64,000 nt of DNA from Trachythela sp. YZ-2020. Taxonomy: Eukaryota; Cnidaria; Anthozoa; Malacalcyonacea; Clavulariidae. A model generated the notes under the pieces. The model was not told where the DNA came from, did not search any database, and worked only from the letters and a program-made list of their open reading frames with translations. Numbering within the stretch: position 1 is the stretch's first letter; every line of letters begins with the position of its first letter. Shown in pieces: positions 1-13,300 of the stretch. The position numbers were made by a program, and so were the translations under genes. The DNA lies in the NCBI GenBank assembly GCA_016169945.1, contig JADLSH010000199.1:4140001-4204000 (forward strand). Direction: 5' to 3'.

Positions 1-335
1 AAAATACCATACTATAGTCTATATATACAATGTTTCATTTTTTCGTTAAATGTTATTTACTTTATGTTAACAACGTAGAAAAAGTTATAGGTTTATAAGA
101 TCTTGCATCTTCTAAAATACTGATTCCTTTTTATGTTCGAAACAGTTATTCTAAAAGGTAATATAACCCTTTACAAAGTTTGACGCTAAATCCTAAACTG
201 ATGATAGTTAACTTTTTACAACGAACGTGATGCACCTGTCTAGTTTAGAAATTGTTAATATCATGCATGAACAAACTCTTACATTTCTCTGCAATTTATT
301 TTTTGCAATAAAATATTATGAAAACAAGCAGAAAG

Positions 336-668
336 AATACAATACAATACAATACAATACAATACAGTACAATACAATACAATACAATACAGCACAGCAC
401 AGCACAATACAATACAGCACAGTACAGTACAATACAATACAATACAGTACAATACAATACAATACAATACAATACAATACAATACAATACAATACAATAC
501 AATACAATACAATACAATACAATACAATACAATACAATACAATACGATACAATTCAATTCAATACAATACAGTACAGTACAGTACAATACAATACAGTAC
601 AATACAATACAGTACAATGCAGTACAATACAATACAATACAATACAGTACAATACAATACAATACAAT
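336..668. repeat. (AATAC)n pentanucleotide microsatellite
   Basis: About 330 bp of AATAC units with scattered AGTAC and AGCAC variants. The long open frames across it on both strands only reflect a 5-bp unit that reads through as a 15-bp period (I-Q-Y-N-T), so no gene is called here. Flanking sequence recurs at 660-830 and 1020-1200 (a motif close to ATACTGATTCCTTTTTATG appears three times), so the tract may sit in a locally triplicated segment of roughly 0.6 kb. Confidence 0.95.
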
Positions 669-1429
669 GTCTTACAATGTTTTATTTTTCGTTAAATGTT
701 ATTTTCAAGTACAATTACTTTGTGTTAAAAAGTTAGAAAAACTGAACTGTAAGATTTATAGGTTTATAAGGTTTGAAAAATATGGCATTTGAAATACTGA
801 TTCCTTTTTATGCTGAAAACAGTTATTCTAAAAGGCAATATAAACCTTGACAAAGTTTGATGATCTGCTAAACTGATGATATGAGATAGGTTAACTTTTT
901 ACAATGAACGTTGATGCACCTGTTTTGTTTGGAAATCATTAATATCCTGCATGAACAAACACTATAGAGGCACTGGGTGTCATTTCTTGAGAGTATTCAC
1001 AAACTTACATTTCACCGTAATTGGATTCTAATTTGTAATAAAATATTATGGAAACTAGCAGAAATACAATACTTCTTTTCGTGAATGTTATTTTCATATA
1101 CATCCATACTTTATATTAACCAGTTCGAAACAAGTAACTGTAAAATTTAAAGGTTTAAAATTAAGGTTAAAATTCTTGCATTTGAAATACTGATTCCATT
1201 TTATGCCTAAACGGTTATTCTAAGTGTGATTTTCTGAAGCGCTTCGTCTACTGCATGCCATGACGTATGTTGTTATATGTTTCTTACGTGTTCACTTCTT
1301 ATTGGCAGGATACATCTGGTCTGGTCGTGTATATTGACATATTGTACTAATGTAAATTATTTTTGCCATTTGCATGTTCTGTTTTTCGAGAGAACTGCAC
1401 AAACGAGCTACCTGTAGTTTGGTCGTGAA

Positions 1430-2398
1430 ATGTATATCAGCAACGAAAGTCACAATTCAAATCACCTGAACGAAACGATGGAGAAGACAACTGCATACGA
1501 TGCCTACAGATATTCTTTCATTTCAGTTATTTTATTTGGAATTCTCGGTAACACTTTGGTTATCATCTCCATATTAAGACAAAGAAGCTTGTTGAAGAAC
1601 AACTACTACTTTCTTGTTTTACATCTTGCAATCTGTGATCTGGGATGGCTGGTTGTAGTCTTCTGCATAGGCGTCATTAACCTTCTTTTTGTCGAAAAAC
1701 CGCTTCTCCCTGAAAATTCCATCATGTATTGCCTTTTCTATGATATATGTTACGTCTTTCGAGTCGCAGGATTATACATGATGTTGATCATCGCAGTGCT
1801 TCGTTATCACGCTGCTGTTCATCCCTTAAAACATAACATCAGTCGACGGAAATTGAAAGTTGTTTGTGGTTTGGGGTACGTTCTTGGCGTGATTGCAGGC
1901 TATGGAATATTTACGCCTGAATGTCTTCAGCAGAATAACGTGGCTTATTGGAGGTTCCATGTTGTATACGTGATATTCTTCCTCTATTATGGTCCAACAT
2001 TATTTATGGCTGTACTGTATTATAAAGTATATCGGGCACTCGTGAAACGAAACAGATACCTGAAGAGCTTATGTTCAAATCCGGCGACACAAAATAACTC
2101 TAGCTCCTCCTTCACAATCCTGAGATACATTCGAAATCGACGAACTTTTCTTGTTTGTCTCAGTACCGTTCTTTGCTATGGAGTTGGAAATGTTCTTGTG
2201 TCTGTGTACCTTATTTTGAATATCGCTGACGAAGATAATCTACTGATGAAATATACTTGGATACAATATTTTGGTTATGTTTTAAGAGTGGCTGGATCAC
2301 ATTCAGTAAATCCTCTTATATATGGAATATTGGACAAAAAATTGCTCACATTTTGGAAACTTTGTTTCAAGAGGAAATGGAAACCACAGGAAAATTAG
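1430..2398 (+). CDS. Class A (rhodopsin-like) G protein-coupled receptor, orphan
   Basis: A complete 322-aa intronless frame that should encode a seven-helix plasma-membrane receptor. Seen: two N-terminal sequons (N5-E-S, N14-E-T); TM1 with GN at residues 40-41; TM2 with LHLAICDLGW; a TM3 cysteine (MYCLFYDIC) that can pair with the cysteine in loop 2 (TPECLQQN); TM7 NPLIYG, matching NPxxY; and a basic tail ending in KRKWKPQEN. Departures from the family: the DRY motif reads L-R-Y (VLRYHAAVHP), so the acidic residue is lost, and the TM6 CWxP position reads CYGVG. Length and single-exon structure suit lineage-expanded invertebrate receptors; the ligand cannot be inferred. The first ATG is used; Met17 is a possible alternative. 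AATAAA at 2549 gives a plausible 3' end. It lies opposite to, and possibly within an intron of, the TPR gene. Confidence 0.9.
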   Translation: MYISNESHNSNHLNETMEKTTAYDAYRYSFISVILFGILGNTLVIISILRQRSLLKNNYYFLVLHLAICDLGWLVVVFCIGVINLLFVEKPLLPENSIMYCLFYDICYVFRVAGLYMMLIIAVLRYHAAVHPLKHNISRRKLKVVCGLGYVLGVIAGYGIFTPECLQQNNVAYWRFHVVYVIFFLYYGPTLFMAVLYYKVYRALVKRNRYLKSLCSNPATQNNSSSSFTILRYIRNRRTFLVCLSTVLCYGVGNVLVSVYLILNIADEDNLLMKYTWIQYFGYVLRVAGSHSVNPLIYGILDKKLLTFWKLCFKRKWKPQEN

Positions 2399-2548
2399 AC
2401 AGTTCTTGTATTACGTTGGACAAAGAGACATCTCTATGATCTATATATGGACGATTGTCATTCCAGGACGAGACTTGTATCTTCTTTACTACAGTCAGGA
2501 CAGGGAAATGTGCCACATGATTTGTAAAGGAATTTAGATTTAGGTTTT

Positions 2549-2554
2549 AATAAA
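2549..2554 (+). terminator. AATAAA polyadenylation signal of the GPCR gene
   Basis: Canonical AATAAA about 150 bp after the receptor stop codon, at a spacing usual for a short 3' UTR. No other such hexamer lies nearer the stop. Confidence 0.6.
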
Positions 2555-2559
2555 CATGA

Positions 2560-3480
2560 CAGTAAAATGCTTGCATTTTATACTTTGGAACAGAAAGTCA
2601 TTCATAAAGTTTTAGAGTCTTGATTGTTTGATTTATTTATTGCATGACTGGCCCATTGACGCATTCATTTATTTATCTATAGATTTTATTGATAATTATT
2701 CTAGATAAACTATTTATTTAGAGAGGTCATACCATTGAACTCAAAAGAACCTGGGTGCTTCTTTCATAAAAAATATGCAAATTCTGCATAAACTATATAA
2801 ATTTGAATTTAATATCTTAGCTTAATGAAGTTCTCGTATCTTAAAATAAATTTAGGAATTTGTGCATTTTTGGTCGATTTAATTTGCCATGCATTTAAAC
2901 ATGTTTAACACTAGAGGACATTATGCATAGATAGACTGCATACCTAAAGCGAAGTATTCATGCACAAAATATATTACATGCATGCACTAATAAAATAGGT
3001 AAACGCATTCAATTCTTTTCAGCCCGGAAAAACAAGACAAACCCATCCAAAATTTCGAATTGAAAAAAAATTTAACCATTTGTGCATGGCATATTATGGG
3101 TCTGACCATTAGTTCCACAAACTTTTGTAGTAAACTTTTTCATGATAGTTTTTAAGTTATTTTGCCGACAGACAAACACTGAAAAACATAACCTTCTGGC
3201 GGAGGTAATAATGACATAGATTTAAAATTGTATATGTATATGTATATTATTATTGAAACAAGACGCAGAAATTTAGAGAATGTATTTGCATCCACATGTA
3301 GTCATATAAAATGTTTAATAAAAATGTAGTTATAAGTTCTGTGTATGTTTTTATGGAGATAAACATATTTTTCTTTTGATGCATTGCACATAGGGCGCAA
3401 AGCTCCTTTATCCCATAACTAAAACGACTGATAAATTATCTGGTCAAAATTGTACAGAGAAATTCTGAGCAGATTGGCGA
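2560..3480. other. AT-rich non-coding stretch
   Basis: I see no convincing coding exon on either strand. I looked here on the minus strand for the exon following the TPR-gene exon at 4272-4369 and found none with both TPR-like coding potential and a matching phase. Confidence 0.5.
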
Positions 3481-3545
3481 TTATTTTCGGGGATCACAGT
3501 TTTTATACCTGGTTGATGGTAACTCGTAAACTTTGAAATGCGTCA

Positions 3546-3569
3546 TCAACAAAAACAAACAACAAAAAA

Positions 3570-3601
<32 letters not shown>

Positions 3602-3845
3602 ACAACAGCAACAACAGCAACAACAACAACAACAGCAACAGCAACAGCAACAGCAACAACAGCAACAACAACAACAGCAACAACGACAACACCAACAACA
3701 ACAACAACAACAACATCAGCAACAACATCAGCAACAACAACATCAGCAACATAAACATCAGCAGCAACATCAGCAACAACAATATCAGCAACAACAACAT
3801 CAGCAGCAACAACAATAACATCAGCAACAACAACAATAACATCAG

Positions 3846-3888
<43 letters not shown>

Positions 3889-4067
3889 AACAACATCAGC
3901 AACAACAACATCAGCAACATAAACATCAGCAACAACAATATCAGCAACAACAACATCAGCAACAACAACATCAGCAGCAACAACAATAACATCAGCAACA
4001 ACGACATCGACAACGACAACGACAACAGCAGCAACAGCAGCAACAATAGCAGCAGCAGCAAAGCAGC

Positions 4068-4113
<46 letters not shown>

Positions 4114-4258
4114 GCAAAAGCAGCACAAGCACAGCAGGCAAGCAGCAAGAAAGGCGAAATCAGGCAAACGAACAACAATATAAATGCAACAATGTCTAAC
4201 AACAAACAACAAACAACAAACAACAAACAACAAACAACAAACAACAAACAACAAACAT
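3546..4258. repeat. Long (CAA/CAG)n compound trinucleotide tract
   Basis: About 700 bp of CAA, CAG, CAT and CGA triplets (TTG/CTG on the minus strand), ending in AACAACA heptamers at 4200-4256. It is open in several frames (poly-N, poly-T, poly-V, poly-L), an artefact of composition. On the gene strand the tract begins about a dozen bases downstream of the splice donor of the exon at 4272-4369, so it lies in an intron of the TPR gene. Confidence 0.93.
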
Positions 4259-4271
4259 CAATCCATCTTAC

Positions 4272-4369
4272 TTGCGAAGTAAACAGCCACGACGAAAGAA
4301 AGCCTCGCTACTTGTAGGATCCAAATGTACAGCTGAAGATAGATCTTTGAGGGCTGCCTTGAAAACTCC
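4272..4369 (-). CDS. TTC6: TTC6-like exon 30 (TPR 6-7), last visible exon
   Basis: 98 nt: FKAALKDLSSAVHLDPTSSE, then AFFRRGCLLR. Ends in a consensus GTAAG donor, so at least one further exon is required. The CAA/CAG tract begins just beyond this donor. Confidence 0.88.
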
Positions 4370-7300
4370 CTAAACAACGAAATTATCGAAAGATCAAATA
4401 CTGCTTCGTGATCATTTAGAAATTCGTGACCTTATTAGCCAATCAACTCTCTTATTTTGATCACATGATGATGAAAAAGGAGTACAACACTAAAACTACA
4501 GTAAGTCAATCCAATTTTATCAATACAAGGTACACACGTAAAAATATCGCTTCTTGTCAAAAAGATGTGTTCGCAACAGAGCAAGCTTGTCAACAAGTTG
4601 TAACAACTTTGTCATTTTATCAAATTGCTACAAAGTTGTGACTCACAACTTGTTAACAAGTCGTTGAAGTGTAGGACGATAACAAGTTGTTGGAACAACT
4701 TGTAACAAGTCTGTTGAGTAAACAACCTTGTAGCAACCTGTTCACCAGCCGTTGACAACTTGTCAACAAGCTAGCTGGGAACAAGCAGTGCAAACACATC
4801 CTGATAACAAGTTGTTGAAACAGCATTGGTACAAGTCTGCTGCAGGTTTTTGGGCTGCAAGGTGACAAATATAAAAAAGTCGAAAAGACAACCAGTCTCC
4901 CTACAACACCACAAGGCCTAACAGTAACGTCTGCCCTTCTCCTTCGTTTGTGCCTTTGTGGCCTAAGCCATAGTTCGACATTTATTGCCTGTGCTTTATT
5001 GCTATAGCACTTGTCATACAAAGTTGAAACTAAAAATTTCAAATTTTCAATACTGCACACTTTCTCATTCAATACTGCACACTAAAATAGGCTCTGGAAG
5101 CCAGTGTCCAACCAAAATTCTGAGAAAAGGGCTGGTGTAATGAGCCAATGACTCGTAATATTTACAATATACTATTAACTTTATAACGTACCTGTTTTGC
5201 GAAGGCTTTTCCTCTAAACAAGTACGCTTTTGCATCCAAAGGATCTTGTTTTAACATGGCTGTAAAACACTTTGCTGCCGTTGGCCAATGCCTTAATAAT
5301 AGAACAGAAAAGTTTAGTTTAGTTTTTTATGTTTACCACTACTTCTGAGGTGGACGGAAAGCCTTGACAGGTTTTATACAACCCAATTGACAAAGGTTCC
5401 GAGGGTTATTTAGTGGTTAGTGCCTAAGGGTTAGTTTTTAGTGAGGGAGGAAAACCGGAGTACCCGGAGAAAAACCCTCGAAGCACAGGAGAGAACCAAT
5501 CAATCTCAACTTATCAAGCACACTGACGTTACCCAACCTGACGTTACATTTAAGCTGGACTGAACACTATTACACTACGGAAGGCCTTCTGCCGTTCTGG
5601 GGTGGAAAAATTGTCGAGCACGCGAGCGCCGCTCGCAGGAAATTTGAAACAACTGCAGGAAATTTATTACGTTGAAGATTTATAACTTGAAAATTTGAAG
5701 AAAGACCTAGGACATGCGCCTCACTATGGACCCAACAACGCATCAGTTGACAGGCAGTACTCCTTTAATTTAAAACCATGCTGAGTAGACATTACGTATG
5801 GGGACTTTGGGGACGTTAACAAGACTACTCTGCAAGTCTGCAGGACATTTTTATCTATAGGTTTTGTTCTCAGGAAGAAAATTATGTTTCCACCCCCTGA
5901 AGGTCTATACCCGGCGTATAGAAAAGGTAGGAACATGGTAACAAGTAAATTATGCATGCATGGTTACTGAAAATTCACCAAATCTTTAAATTAGTACTGT
6001 TCAGGAACACCTTACACGGCGATTATGATCTAATTGCGTTCCAAAGGAAAATGGAACGCAATTTCGAAGGCGTTCGAAACGAGCAGCGACGCAATTAGGA
6101 CACTAATGGAACGCAGTGAACGCGTAGGTTCGTTCACACGATCCGCTTTGTCGGGTCTGATTGCGTCGGATCCGAGAAATCGGAACGTGTGAACACCATT
6201 AAAGTGACCTTCCGACAGTCGGATCCGACAGTATGAAAAATCGGATCGAATAAAACCTGCTATATTTCCATTTGACAAGATGAAGAGAAGTCGACTATTC
6301 CGTTAAATAAACAGATCAACGCTAGAGCCTGATTGCGGGTTAAACACTGGTTAAATCGGACCGTCAGAACAGGCATCCAATAATCGGAGTCGATACAATT
6401 GGATCCGACAAACTGGATCGTGTGAACGACCCTACGCGTTCAATGCGTTCCATTAGTGTTCTAATTGAGTTGCTGTACGTTTCGAACGCCATTTCCCATC
6501 GAAACGCAATTAGATTGCAATTGCCGTGTAAGGTATTCCTTATTTGGCGGATTTCAGTAACAATGCATGAATAATTAACTTGTTACCATATTACATTACA
6601 TTACATTACATTATTCAGCTCACTCGACATTGGGGCTTTTCAGTGACCGATTACATCAAATATCTAGCTTACCTATATTATGTACTTAGCCCACATTATT
6701 TATTTTTACACCCGTCCCAGTCACCTTTCCCTGGGGGAGGAAACCGGATTGCCCGGAGAAAACCCACGACTTTCGACAGAGCGTTGACTAACTCTTTCAC
6801 ATGAGTGTGATGAGTAAAGTCCTCAACGAGAATCGAACTCAGGACTCACAGGTGAAAGGCGCTTGCTCTGACGACTGCGCCACCGAAGCCCCATCACATA
6901 TTCCTGCCTAAATACTACCCAAAGTGATTATATTTTCCAAGGGCGATTCGGCGTCTTCCTTTTACGATTTGACCATTACGTAAGGAAAACACGTGGCTAC
7001 CCTGACCCGCAAGCATCCCATGGGTAACATGTGCCACGAAATTTTGCCTGCCCGCCGTTGGCCCAGAAGGAAATTAGGAGATGCCTGCGGAGACGTAGTG
7101 CCAACAAAGAACGGTCGATTCCTGAAAAACGTCACTAAGGAAAAACAGGCCTAAAATTCTGGAGAAAACTTACTTACTTTTGGTTAAAATTATATTGACC
7201 AATATTAAACATGGCGTCTGTTTTGCTAGGTTGTAGTTCAGCTGCTTTTCTATAGTCCTCCAACGCAAGAACAATATCTCCTCTCTGTCGAGGAAATGAA

Positions 7301-10300
7301 AAATTATAACTTTTATAAGAACTTAACTGTAAAGTTCTCTGGGAAAAGTCCGAACCAGAAAGTGCAGACTGATATTCAGTATTTTATTAACATTAATTTA
7401 CTCGTAAAAACATTAATAATTCTGAAGATAATGACACCCCCCCCCCCACAATTAGGGAAGAAATTGATACGAAGGTGTCAGATTCATCGCAGGTCAAATC
7501 TTCCCCCAGAGCGCAGGAAATGCCATTTCAGAGACTCCAGATTTCAAACTTTTCCAGGGAAGCATGCACCCGGACCCTCCTAGAGTTTGTCTAGCCCACC
7601 CCCCCAACCAAACCAAACCAATCTTCCGCCGCCACTTCTTCCTCCTGTACTAACAATGTACCAACAAGGCGCAGGGGAGAACAGGAAGAACAAATCAAAG
7701 CTAAATTGTGAAATCAGTGTACCTCTTCAAACAGCGCCGCTCGGCTATAATAGACATCAGCATCATCAGGATTCAGTTTGATGGCCTGAGAATAATTTAA
7801 GATCGCCATCGTGCTATCTTCTTGTTGCTTGTAGATCTCTGCCCTAAAAGCATCAGTAATTAAGGAAAGTTCAAGGTTTCCAAATGCGTCGAATCAATTT
7901 ACCAACTGACATGGCAAGTTTTCAACATACATGAAAAGACAAATTTGAATAACGTTGTTTACATCGTTGCTACCCAAATCACAGTTTTGGATCACTCAAG
8001 GCTCTTTTCCACTCGTCGCAAAAACCAACTCGCAAGCTCGCTGCGAGTACTTTCATCCAATCACAATGCTCGACAGTTTATTTTAATTACATGCAAGAAC
8101 TCGCAGCGAGTTGGTTTTGCGATGAGTGGAAAAGAGCCTTCACATGCCTAATTGATATTGTTCTAATTTGCGAAACATAGAATAGAACAAAGGTAACTAA
8201 GCATAAGAATGATCTACATGAGTGAATAGCTCTAATACATAATTCTAAAGTTAAATTACCTTTGCTTTATTCTACGTTTTCGCAAACTAGAACAATAGTA
8301 ACCAGGCATGCGAGTTATCCAAAGTTGTGAATAGGGTATAAAACAAGCGTTAGCCAAATTTGTCGATGGAACATTCTGATCACTGCGTGTCACTATTGTT
8401 ATGCTAAAGGCTGTTTACACGATCCGATATGTTGGATCCTCTTGACGTATGTGATTTACTGTATTTGCTGACAAGAGTATAAAGGCTATTGGCTCATACC
8501 TGGCGAAAAGTGTTGCTGTATTGTGTGAAATCACATACGTCAGGAGGAGAATCGGAGCCGACAAATCGGATCGTGTGAACATGCCTTAAGTGTCATGCAG
8601 CAAAGGGATGATTGGCTATGACCGTATTACTGAAGAATTACCTTTTAATTCTTCATTATGCGCTAGTTTGGGATGACCAGGAAGGCGTAATTGAATATAC
8701 ACAACTTTGGTTCCACATAACCTAGTTCCTGGCCTTCCAGACGCGAGCGTGAAGTCAATGGGCGAATTAACTGATGCGCGCTAGAAGTCCTAGCATATTT
8801 TGCAAATCCTTAACGTCTGATTCTAGGCTATTCCAACATGGCATTCGAAATATTAACTATCAATGAAAGCAGATTCATCTACATTGTATGGTAAGTTACA
8901 ATTTAAGTGATTTGACCTGTTTATGTCAGGGATGGATCCAGCCTGATCTGGTAGGGGGGGGGGGGGGGGGGGGTGTTGAGTGGGCGATGGTCATAAAGCA
9001 GGGTGTGATCGTCGACCGAGGAAGGGTGAATCATCACTGAGAACCCCCCGCAGGGTCAAGGGGTCAGCTTGTCAGAAAAAAAGATTGCCTAGATTGCCAG
9101 AGGCCCCCAATGGCCCAATATTTTATTTTTGTTTGATAAATGCCCTGTCAAATCCAAAATTTGGATTTGATATGGAAATTGGCACCCCTCCTTGGCCAAG
9201 CATAAGAGGGGTGTGTACCCCCTGCACCACCCAAGTAAATCCATCCCTGGTCTATGTCCTGCTGATAAAGGGCAAAATGGTTCCTAGAAGGGCAAATTTG
9301 CGAATTGTACTAGGGCTTCTCGCTTCCAGCCACTTCCCGGAAACCAAATATTGCGGAAGTGAAGGCCAGCACCTAGACTAGGTTCCACAGACAAAGGTCA
9401 TTTCATGAAGAAACACTCTCACATTTAGGGATAATGTAATTTATAGTCATTCATGCAACGTCGTTATCATATAAAAGCACTCACTTTGATAAAAATACTT
9501 TTACGATTTTGTTGTTTTTCTTCGTTATGTATGTTAAATCTTCTAACGCTTTCTAAAACGAACAAACATAGGTTGTTAGATTTTTTCACTCTTCCTTATC
9601 TTGCACCTTATGCTCAACACATCACGGAGTGAGTAAGACTTTGCTGCCTCCTGTAATTCTTTATAATTCGCATTATGCCTACACTGTCACGTAAACTTGT
9701 ACCAATGCTGTTTCAACAACTAGTTATCAGGATGTGTTCGCACTGCTTGTTCCCAGCTTGTTGACAACTTGCTACAAGGTTGTTGACTCAACAGACTTGT
9801 TATAAGTTGTTCCAAACACTTGTTATCGTCCTGCAATTCAACAACTTGTTAACAAGTTGTCAGTGACAACCTTGTAGCAACTTGATAAAATGACAACATT
9901 GTCACAGCTTGTTGACAAGCTTGCTACAAGTCTGTTGCGAACACATCTTGTTGACAAGATGTGAGATTTTTACGTGTTTATAGTTGCCCAGATATTTCTA
10001 CTCTTAACATACCAACTTTTAATCTCACCTTTGGGTTATTATTCAAAAGATGCAAGAGATGTCGGTGCCAACGACTGGTTAACAGTTGAGGTTCTAGTTC
10101 GATTGAACTGTAAATTGTGAAAAAATAGGATATGATATGATTGCTCAGCATTTCGTGAAGCAAAAAATGGCAGCACAAAATGTATGTGCATCAGGCATTG
10201 AGCCAGGCGGCCGTCCAACCGTCCTATAGACGGCCACTTTTGAATCTAAACGGGTACTTTTTAATAGATGGTCATTGACGGCCTAGGAAGATATTTTCTT

Positions 10301-13300
10301 TAAACATTGTTATATTTCTTGAATACTCTGAGAGTTGTTAGCTGCTGTTTGCTTTTGCATACATTTCGAAGCTTTTTTGTCGAAAACACACTGAATTATG
10401 TCCATCTGACAATTTATTTCAATTTCAATGTATTTTATCACCGCCACCATGCCACACCCATGGTATTTGTTTTTGCATCCTGGCTAAAAGCCTGAAGTGC
10501 ATGCCTTTCACCTCTGCGTACGACGTTCAATTCCTGTAATACGTAGTTATTCGATTATTATTTCACCTCAGTCTCGTGTGAGAAGAATGGACGCTATCTG
10601 CAAACACCGAAGGTTTTCTCCTGGTGCTCTGGTATCCTCCTGCAGTAACGTTGGACCATTAAGTGATTACCTTCACCGGACATCTATATAGGAGTAACAG
10701 TTTAGAAGTGATCGACTGCTACTGCTATCCAGTATAAACTTCGCGAGTCTCTATTATTGGCAAGTGACTTCAAGAAGACGGCCCCTTACCTCTGAGTTAA
10801 GTCAGCTATATAGCAGGTCGAGGGCAGTGATTTACTTAGGTTGGGTAACTTCCACGTGCTTGATAAAGTTGAGATTGGTTGGTTCTCTCCTGTACTTCGA
10901 GGGTTTTTCTCCGGGTACTACGGTTTTCCTCCCTCACTAAAAACTAACCCTTAGGCATTAACCATAACTAAATAACACTCGGGGACCTTTGTCAATTAGA
11001 ATGTAAAACATGTTAAGGCTTTCCGTCCAGTTCAGGGTGGTAAACACAATAAACTAAACTAAACTATAAAATTATAAATTTTCTCTATACTTACCGTTCA
11101 AGGTCATCCCAAGCATTCTTCAGCAGACCCAGCTACAGAGATAATAGCAACAAAGACGCATTGAAGAAGGTGGGGTCCTCAATTTAAACACAGCCATTTC
11201 TATACTCTTAAACTTTTCCTAACCGTTGCAATCCTAATCCCAGTCCTAACCCAAATCCTTATACTAACCCTAATCCTGATGACGTAATCTCGGGACGAAA
11301 GTCAACGGGGATTGATAACTCAATGGGTAGAGGGCCAGTCTAGAATCGCGAAGATACGAGTTCGAACCCCGCGCGAGATATCGAAATTTTTGTTGTTCTT
11401 TGCAATGTCAGAATTGCAGTTGATTTCACCAAATTTTGGCCACAAATGTTTTGAGGTTTGTTTGGTCATGTCGAATTGGTTGGTTGTCAAGTTCGTTGTC
11501 AATTTTATACATGATTATGAATTTCACAATCAGATTAAGGGGGCAAACCGTCTGATTGGCTAAACAGCCACTATACTAGCAACCCAGGGCCTTTTAGGAG
11601 AAGTGGAAAAGGGCCTTTTAGGAAAAGTGATTGCTCTTGGGGCAGGTCAGACCAACAATTTGGTTGCCTGAAGCTATTACTGGTTTGCGCACCTCAATTA
11701 AGTGAAAAATGAACCACAACAATGTATGGTGACCTCATATCAATAATTTTTTCGTTCAATTTCAATACATTTGACAAAACAAATGACTTGTAAAAGTATC
11801 TTAATTTATCGTGGTCTTAGCCTATAATTTCTGGTTGCCCGTCCGGACATACGTCATGAGATTTTGGTTGCCAGACAGAAATTTTAGCTGCCCCGGGACG
11901 TCGGGCAGGTGATTTTGCGAGCCCTGACTAGCAACCTATAATGGCCAATCATATGCTCTGTTTACAAACCTGTTTGTCAATTTCATACTATGTGTCAACT
12001 CGGCCCAACCAATTTCTCAACCGACTTGCCAACTTTGCAGCGAAATTCGAAATTACCAAACAAACTTCACAAAATGTGTGGCCAAAATTTCGTGAAATCA
12101 ACCGTAATATTAACATGTCTATTCGGGAAAACAAACCTTCCTGTAAAGAGCTCCTCGTCGTGCTAAATATAGAGCTAAAGTCTCTTGTTTTTCTGCCTCG
12201 TCAATCCAATCAGAAACCTTTTCCGCCTCTTTCTGTAAGTCCTAGGGAACAGATTTGAGAGTAAGATTCAAATTCATATACATGTGAATACTGTACATGT
12301 ACTGCACAACACTAAACTACAACGATGAGGGATGTAGCCAACGGCGGGTATATGCTGGACAAACGCACTAGGGAAATTCAGCAAACATGCAGGGTGCAAA
12401 AAATGGAAAGATGAAAACTCGTTCTTATACATTGAATTTGTTCTTATTTTAAAGCCTTTATTATTTTCTCCCTTCAACGAGGGTTCAATCTTTATTTAAA
12501 ACATCATCGCCTAATGTTATCTACAAAAGGATTATCTATACCAATAGGGATTTAGCTCGCCTCCAATATGACCGCGAACACTTGCACCATCTAGTGATAT
12601 TTTTAGGTCAGTGCCGGTATGCAGTCAGTGAAAAAATATATACACACCAATGTATATGGTGTCCAATATACACACCTCGTAAAGCTGTCTGCTAGAGTCG
12701 TCTACATGTGGTTCAATGACTTGAATGTCATCCAAAATATCGGGCGAAATAGCACTATCAGAATATAATAATAGTTAAATGAATCGTTGTGAAATTTATT
12801 TTGGATCTAACAAATCAGACATTTTATAATTTTTTTGGCCATCTCGCTCGATAGAACTGGATGTTGAAGGGTTTTTGTAGATGGAAATCTCGACATATTT
12901 TTTAGACCGAACCAGGGGCAGTTTCAAAAACGCAACTATAGGCCCCCTGGCAAGTATTGAACATTCGTGCGGCCCAGTATTGCTTCTACACCATTTTCTA
13001 CGAGGATATATTTACTCGGAGATGCGAGGCCTTACCAAGTCCAGTAACTATTCAGGATGTTAGCTACAGTGAAAAATTCGGCGTTATACGCCGTTTTCCC
13101 AATTACGTTTAGCTAGCAATTTCCCAATTGAGATTACGAAAACTCCGCTCAAGAAGAATTGGGAATCAGACTGAGAGCTGTATATCACACATAGAGTATC
13201 ACTATGGGTAGATTATATATATTTGGACGGTTTAAAATTCTGCTTAAAAAGCGCTATCCGGACGCACGGAGAATGCCGTTTAAGAGACGCGACAATCAGA

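Noticed and set aside
227..736. Open frames of 125-169 aa on both strands
   Set aside because: They span the AATAC microsatellite; the I-Q-Y-N-T and V-L-Y-C-I repeats are a by-product of a 5-bp unit.
3481..3540. Possible next TTC6-like exon encoding a short peptide upstream of the CAG tract
   Set aside because: Would be a 22-nt exon giving a non-TPR sequence; the acceptor and donor could be chance.
3481..4317. Overlapping 230-260-aa frames (poly-Asn, poly-Val, poly-Leu)
   Set aside because: Triplet repeat lacking stops in several frames, positioned in an intron; no conserved flanking domain.
4653..5072. 139-aa minus-strand frame
   Set aside because: Runs through the ACAACTTGT MITE, and the encoded sequence follows the repeat.
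8980..9381. 133-aa plus-strand frame
   Set aside because: Lies within a G-run-bearing degraded repeat; composition is not coding-like.
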